A program made the position numbers and the translations under genes. A DNA stretch of 64,000 bases from Dysgonomonadaceae bacterium zrk40 (GTDB lineage Bacteria; Bacteroidota; Bacteroidia; Bacteroidales; Dysgonomonadaceae). Each line of letters begins with the position of its first letter. The first letter of the stretch is position 1. Of this stretch, positions 60,963 through 64,000 are shown one piece after another. The stretch lies in assembly GCA_016916535.1 (NCBI GenBank), contig CP070276.1:1550001-1614000 (forward strand), in the 5' to 3' direction. The notes beneath the pieces are model-generated. The model was not told the DNA's origin. It saw nothing but the letters and a program-made list of their open reading frames with translations, and made no database searches.

Positions 60963-63900
60963 TTAAAACGAAAGACTCACACCGAAAGAGTATACCTGCG
61001 GGGAGGGATAACGTCCGTTGTCGAGTCCAAAGACATTCTGACTGGCGGTGCTGGCACCGATTTCGGGATCGTATCCGGAATAGTTGGTGAAGGTTGCGAG
61101 GTTTTGGATGTTCGCATAAACCCTGATGTTCTCAAGCATCCATTTGCGTGCTACATTTGCGGGGAGTGTATATCCCAGCGTGATGTTGCGTACGCGCAGG
61201 TAGGATCCATCCTCAATGTAACGGTCGCTGATGCGGTCGTTGTCGTTCGGATCGTTGGCAATCGCCCTCGGAATGCGGGTATCGGGATTGGTCACCCGCA
61301 AGTTTGTGATGTCGTCGGTCCATTCGTAGATGGTAATGCCGTTCACGGTGGCGGGGTAGCTCTTGTTGGGGTCGATCGGTTCCAGGTTGGCACGCTCGGT
61401 AATCAGCTTCAATTGGTTGTCCCATGCACTCTTCATGTTGGAAAGGTTGATGGCGGTGTAGTTCAGCACCTTGTTGCCGTAGGAGCCGTTGAAGAATACC
61501 GACAGATCGAAGTTCTTATAGCTGAAGCTGTTGGTCATACCAAAGGTAAACTTGGGCAGCGGGGAACCGATGTTGGTACGGTCGTAGGTGTCGATCACGC
61601 CATCAGGCACTCCTTCCGGACCGCTGAGGTCTTCAAACTTGAGGTCGCCCACCCAGGTAGTGTTGTAACGGTTGAAAACGCCGTCGGTGGGATATTTCTC
61701 CGGTCTGGGAGAATTCTGCAGGTCTTCCAGGTCCTTATAGACTCCGGCCACCTTATATCCGTAGAAGTTATAGAGCGGTTCTCCCACGTTACTGATGGAA
61801 ACCACGTCGCTCCACTGTCCGTACCCTTCAATGTGTACCGCGTCAGTGCCGTCGAGTGCCACCAGTTTGTTCTTGTTAAACGAGATCTGGAACTCGGTAT
61901 CCCATGTGAAGGCACCCGTGAGATTACGCGTGTTGAGGGTGAACTCCAAACCCCTGTTGTTGATGGTACCGTAGTTGCCATAGGGGGCTGCCAGTGCCGA
62001 GGAGGCGTTGCCGCGCGTACCCATATAGGAGGGCAGCTGCAAGGGCATCAGCATGTCTTTCGATGTCTTGTCGTAAGCATCCACTACCAGACCGATACGG
62101 TTGTCGAAGAAGTTGAGGTCGAGACCCAAGTTCCACTGTTCCTGTGTCTCCCACTTGATGTAGGGATTGGCGATGTTCGACTGGCGGTAACCGAGGCCGA
62201 GGCTGGAGGGCATGCGCACGATGGCAGCACCCCAGCGGTACCCTCCGATGTTGGAGTTACCGGTCTGTCCCCATCCGATGCGCAACTTACCGTTGTTCAA
62301 CACCTCCGTGAGCGGTTCGAAGAACGCTTCGTTGGAGAAGCGCCAGGAGGCGGCGAAGGCATGGAAACCAGCCCAACGGTTCTTGGGTCCGAAGTTGGAG
62401 GAGCCGTCGCGTCGGTAGGTGTAGGTCCCCATGTAACGGTCGTCGTAGTTATAGGTACCACGTCCGAAGAATGAGGCCATGGCACTGCTGCCAAAGCCGG
62501 AATTGATGAGTGGATCGGTACCGAGGCTGGGGTTCTTGATGTCGTTGGAGGGGAGTGCAGAGGCGGTCACGCTCTGATATTCATAGGTAGACTCCCACAT
62601 CTCCTGCCCCAACATTACCGTATAATCATGCTTATCCTGTTTGCCGGAGTATGTGAGGTAGTTCTTCAACTGCCAAAAACGGTTGTCATTCTTCTGGATG
62701 GAGCTCATGTTTTTCTCCCTGCTCCAATTGCCATAGCGTACGGCTGGCTCGAAGCGTTCGCCACGTGTGCTGCCGATGTCGAAGCCCAGCTCGCTGTGCC
62801 AGGTAAGGCTCTCAATCGGGGTGATATCGGCGAAGATGCTTCCGTTCAACTTGCTTCTCCCCAACAGGATATCTTCGTCGAGTACCATGGCGATGGGATT
62901 GATACGGGTGTATCCTTCACGGATCACCGATGCGTAGTTGCCGTCAAGATCGTAGATCGGTATATCGGGTGGTGTCAACAGTGAGTAGTTGATCACGCCC
63001 TCCTGGCTGTCGGCCAGTCCGAGGCGCTCGTCGGTCTGCGAGTACATGGCATTCAATCCCAGCTTGAACCACTTCTTGAGTTGTGCATCCAGGTTGGAAC
63101 GGAAGGAGTAGCGATTGAACTCGGTACCGATGATGGTACCATCCTGTCCCATAAAGGCACCAGATACGAAATAGCGTACCGCATCAGTACCTCCCTGTGC
63201 AGAGAGCTGATGCTGATGCATGGGTGCCTGGCGGAACACCGCATCCTGCCAGTTGGTACCGGTACCCAGCAGGGAGGGATCGGCAAACTCGGGACGATTC
63301 TCGGAGAGGGATACCTGGTTGCTATACTCAGCAAACTCCCGCAGGTTCATCATCTCAAGGCGGGAAGCCTGACGCTGTACGCCGTACATTCCTTCATAGG
63401 TGAACTTGGCTTCTCCCGCTTTTCCTCGCTTGGTAGTGATGAGCACCACACCATTGGCGCCCTGTGCACCGTAGATGGCGGTTGCGGAGGCATCCTTCAG
63501 GATTTCCATCGAGAGGATGTCGGAGGGATTGATGGTGGAGAGGGGGGAGATGGTGGATACGGGGCTGTTGCCCAGCGCATCACCCAAACCGAAGGAGGAT
63601 CCGCTGCTGCCGCCGCCCTGAACGATCACACCGTCGATCACGTATAGCGGTTCAGCATTGGCGTTGATGGTAGATTGTCCGCGCACGCGAATGGAAACGG
63701 AGGAACCGGGAGCCCCGGAAGTCATCACGGAGGTCACACCCGCTGCCCGTCCCTGAAGTGCCTGGTCGAGGTTGGTAATTACCGATCCTTTGATGGCATC
63801 CTCACCCACGGTGACGGAAGCACCGGAGATGTCACTCTTCCGCATGGTACCATAACCTACTACCACCACCTCGTCGAGCAGTTCGGTATCTTCGTTCATC

Positions 63901-64000
63901 TCGAGGTTGAAGGTGTTGCGGTTACCAACCACCACCTCCAGTGTCTGATATCCAATGCTGGAGATCACCAGCACAGGAGTGGATGAAGTGAGGTCGAGAG
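60963..64000 (-). CDS. SusC/RagA TonB-dependent transporter, 5' end outside window
   Basis: The frame is open to base 64000, so the true start and signal peptide lie beyond the window; about 1011 residues are visible. They begin inside the carboxypeptidase-regulatory-like domain (TPVLVISSIGYQTLEV), then the TonB-box-like DEVVVVGYG, the plug (GAQGANGVVLITTKRGKAG) and a 22-strand barrel ending in SPQVYSFGVSLSF with the terminal Phe. A GTG at 63974 is only an internal codon, not the start. It should import manno- and gluco-manno-oligosaccharides with the SusD that follows after 22 bases. The promoter of the mannan operon and any regulator gene lie to the right of the window. Confidence 0.96.
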   Translation of the reverse strand, partial: LDLTSSTPVLVISSIGYQTLEVVVGNRNTFNLEMNEDTELLDEVVVVGYGTMRKSDISGASVTVGEDAIKGSVITNLDQALQGRAAGVTSVMTSGAPGSSVSIRVRGQSTINANAEPLYVIDGVIVQGGGSSGSSFGLGDALGNSPVSTISPLSTINPSDILSMEILKDASATAIYGAQGANGVVLITTKRGKAGEAKFTYEGMYGVQRQASRLEMMNLREFAEYSNQVSLSENRPEFADPSLLGTGTNWQDAVFRQAPMHQHQLSAQGGTDAVRYFVSGAFMGQDGTIIGTEFNRYSFRSNLDAQLKKWFKLGLNAMYSQTDERLGLADSQEGVINYSLLTPPDIPIYDLDGNYASVIREGYTRINPIAMVLDEDILLGRSKLNGSIFADITPIESLTWHSELGFDIGSTRGERFEPAVRYGNWSREKNMSSIQKNDNRFWQLKNYLTYSGKQDKHDYTVMLGQEMWESTYEYQSVTASALPSNDIKNPSLGTDPLINSGFGSSAMASFFGRGTYNYDDRYMGTYTYRRDGSSNFGPKNRWAGFHAFAASWRFSNEAFFEPLTEVLNNGKLRIGWGQTGNSNIGGYRWGAAIVRMPSSLGLGYRQSNIANPYIKWETQEQWNLGLDLNFFDNRIGLVVDAYDKTSKDMLMPLQLPSYMGTRGNASSALAAPYGNYGTINNRGLEFTLNTRNLTGAFTWDTEFQISFNKNKLVALDGTDAVHIEGYGQWSDVVSISNVGEPLYNFYGYKVAGVYKDLEDLQNSPRPEKYPTDGVFNRYNTTWVGDLKFEDLSGPEGVPDGVIDTYDRTNIGSPLPKFTFGMTNSFSYKNFDLSVFFNGSYGNKVLNYTAINLSNMKSAWDNQLKLITERANLEPIDPNKSYPATVNGITIYEWTDDITNLRVTNPDTRIPRAIANDPNDNDRISDRYIEDGSYLRVRNITLGYTLPANVARKWMLENIRVYANIQNLATFTNYSGYDPEIGASTASQNVFGLDNGRYPSPQVYSFGVSLSF

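Noticed and set aside
61104-62474. 456-codon open frame on the plus strand inside the mannan SusC gene
   Set aside because: It is antisense to a clear barrel sequence, has Val/His/Gly-rich unpatterned translation and no start signals.
63972-63974. GTG at 63974 as start of the second SusC
   Set aside because: It lies inside the carboxypeptidase-regulatory-like domain; the frame runs on to the window end and a signal peptide is still missing.

Overview
The window is from a Bacteroidota genome. The evidence is two SusC/SusD pairs, a one-piece hybrid two-component regulator, many lipoprotein signals, and promoters of the Bacteroidota type (TTTG, about 19 bases, TAnnTTTG). Gene style resembles the order Bacteroidales, but the genus cannot be fixed from the sequence alone. 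No rRNA, tRNA, insertion sequence, phage gene or CRISPR array was seen. Almost all of the window is two adjacent polysaccharide utilization loci (PULs).

Pectin locus, about 1-44652. (a) A plus-strand operon (1-10171): the tail of a GH105, a PL1-CE8 fusion, a DUF6807 lipoprotein, a Tat-exported Gfo/Idh/MocA oxidoreductase, a second PL1, a GH43 and an esterase-CE8 fusion. (b) A minus-strand GH3 and a plus-strand ThuA-like lipoprotein, fired from a divergent promoter pair. (c) A minus-strand operon running from SusC (33609) through SusD, a PL1-propeller fusion, two large (alpha/alpha)6-type proteins without a firm family, GH105 and two GH28s to a GH2 beta-glucuronidase-like enzyme (14098). (d) A divergent hybrid two-component sensor/regulator (33925-38208). 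(e) A plus-strand catabolic operon (38462-44652): kduI, kduD, a DUF4861 lipoprotein, kdgK, eda and a hexuronate-type MFS carrier.

Together these remove methyl and probably acetyl esters, cut homogalacturonan by beta-elimination (PL1) and hydrolysis (GH28), release unsaturated uronic acid (GH105), trim side chains (GH43, GH3, GH2) and take 4-deoxy-5-ketouronate to KDG, KDPG, pyruvate and glyceraldehyde 3-phosphate. No uxaABC-type galacturonate genes lie in the window.

After one small AT-rich orphan gene (44987-45466) comes a second locus, all on the minus strand (64000 down to 45589): SusC (cut by the window end), SusD, a surface glycan-binding protein, an IPT-repeat lipoprotein with two C-terminal binding-like modules, two GH26 mannanases, a GH130 mannosylglucose phosphorylase, a GPH-type sugar symporter, a GH94 cellobiose phosphorylase, a cellobiose/mannobiose 2-epimerase and a GH5 glucanase. 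The enzyme set fits glucomannan or beta-mannan, with cytoplasmic phosphorolysis of mannobiose (via epimerization) and cellobiose. No regulator for this locus is in the window.

Points worth a second look: three unusual multidomain fusions; a secreted oxidoreductase with a four-cysteine cluster next to DUF6807 and near ThuA; two large unassigned glycosidase-like proteins; perfect or near-perfect hairpins placed between genes inside the operons; and a repeat pair around the regulator promoter.
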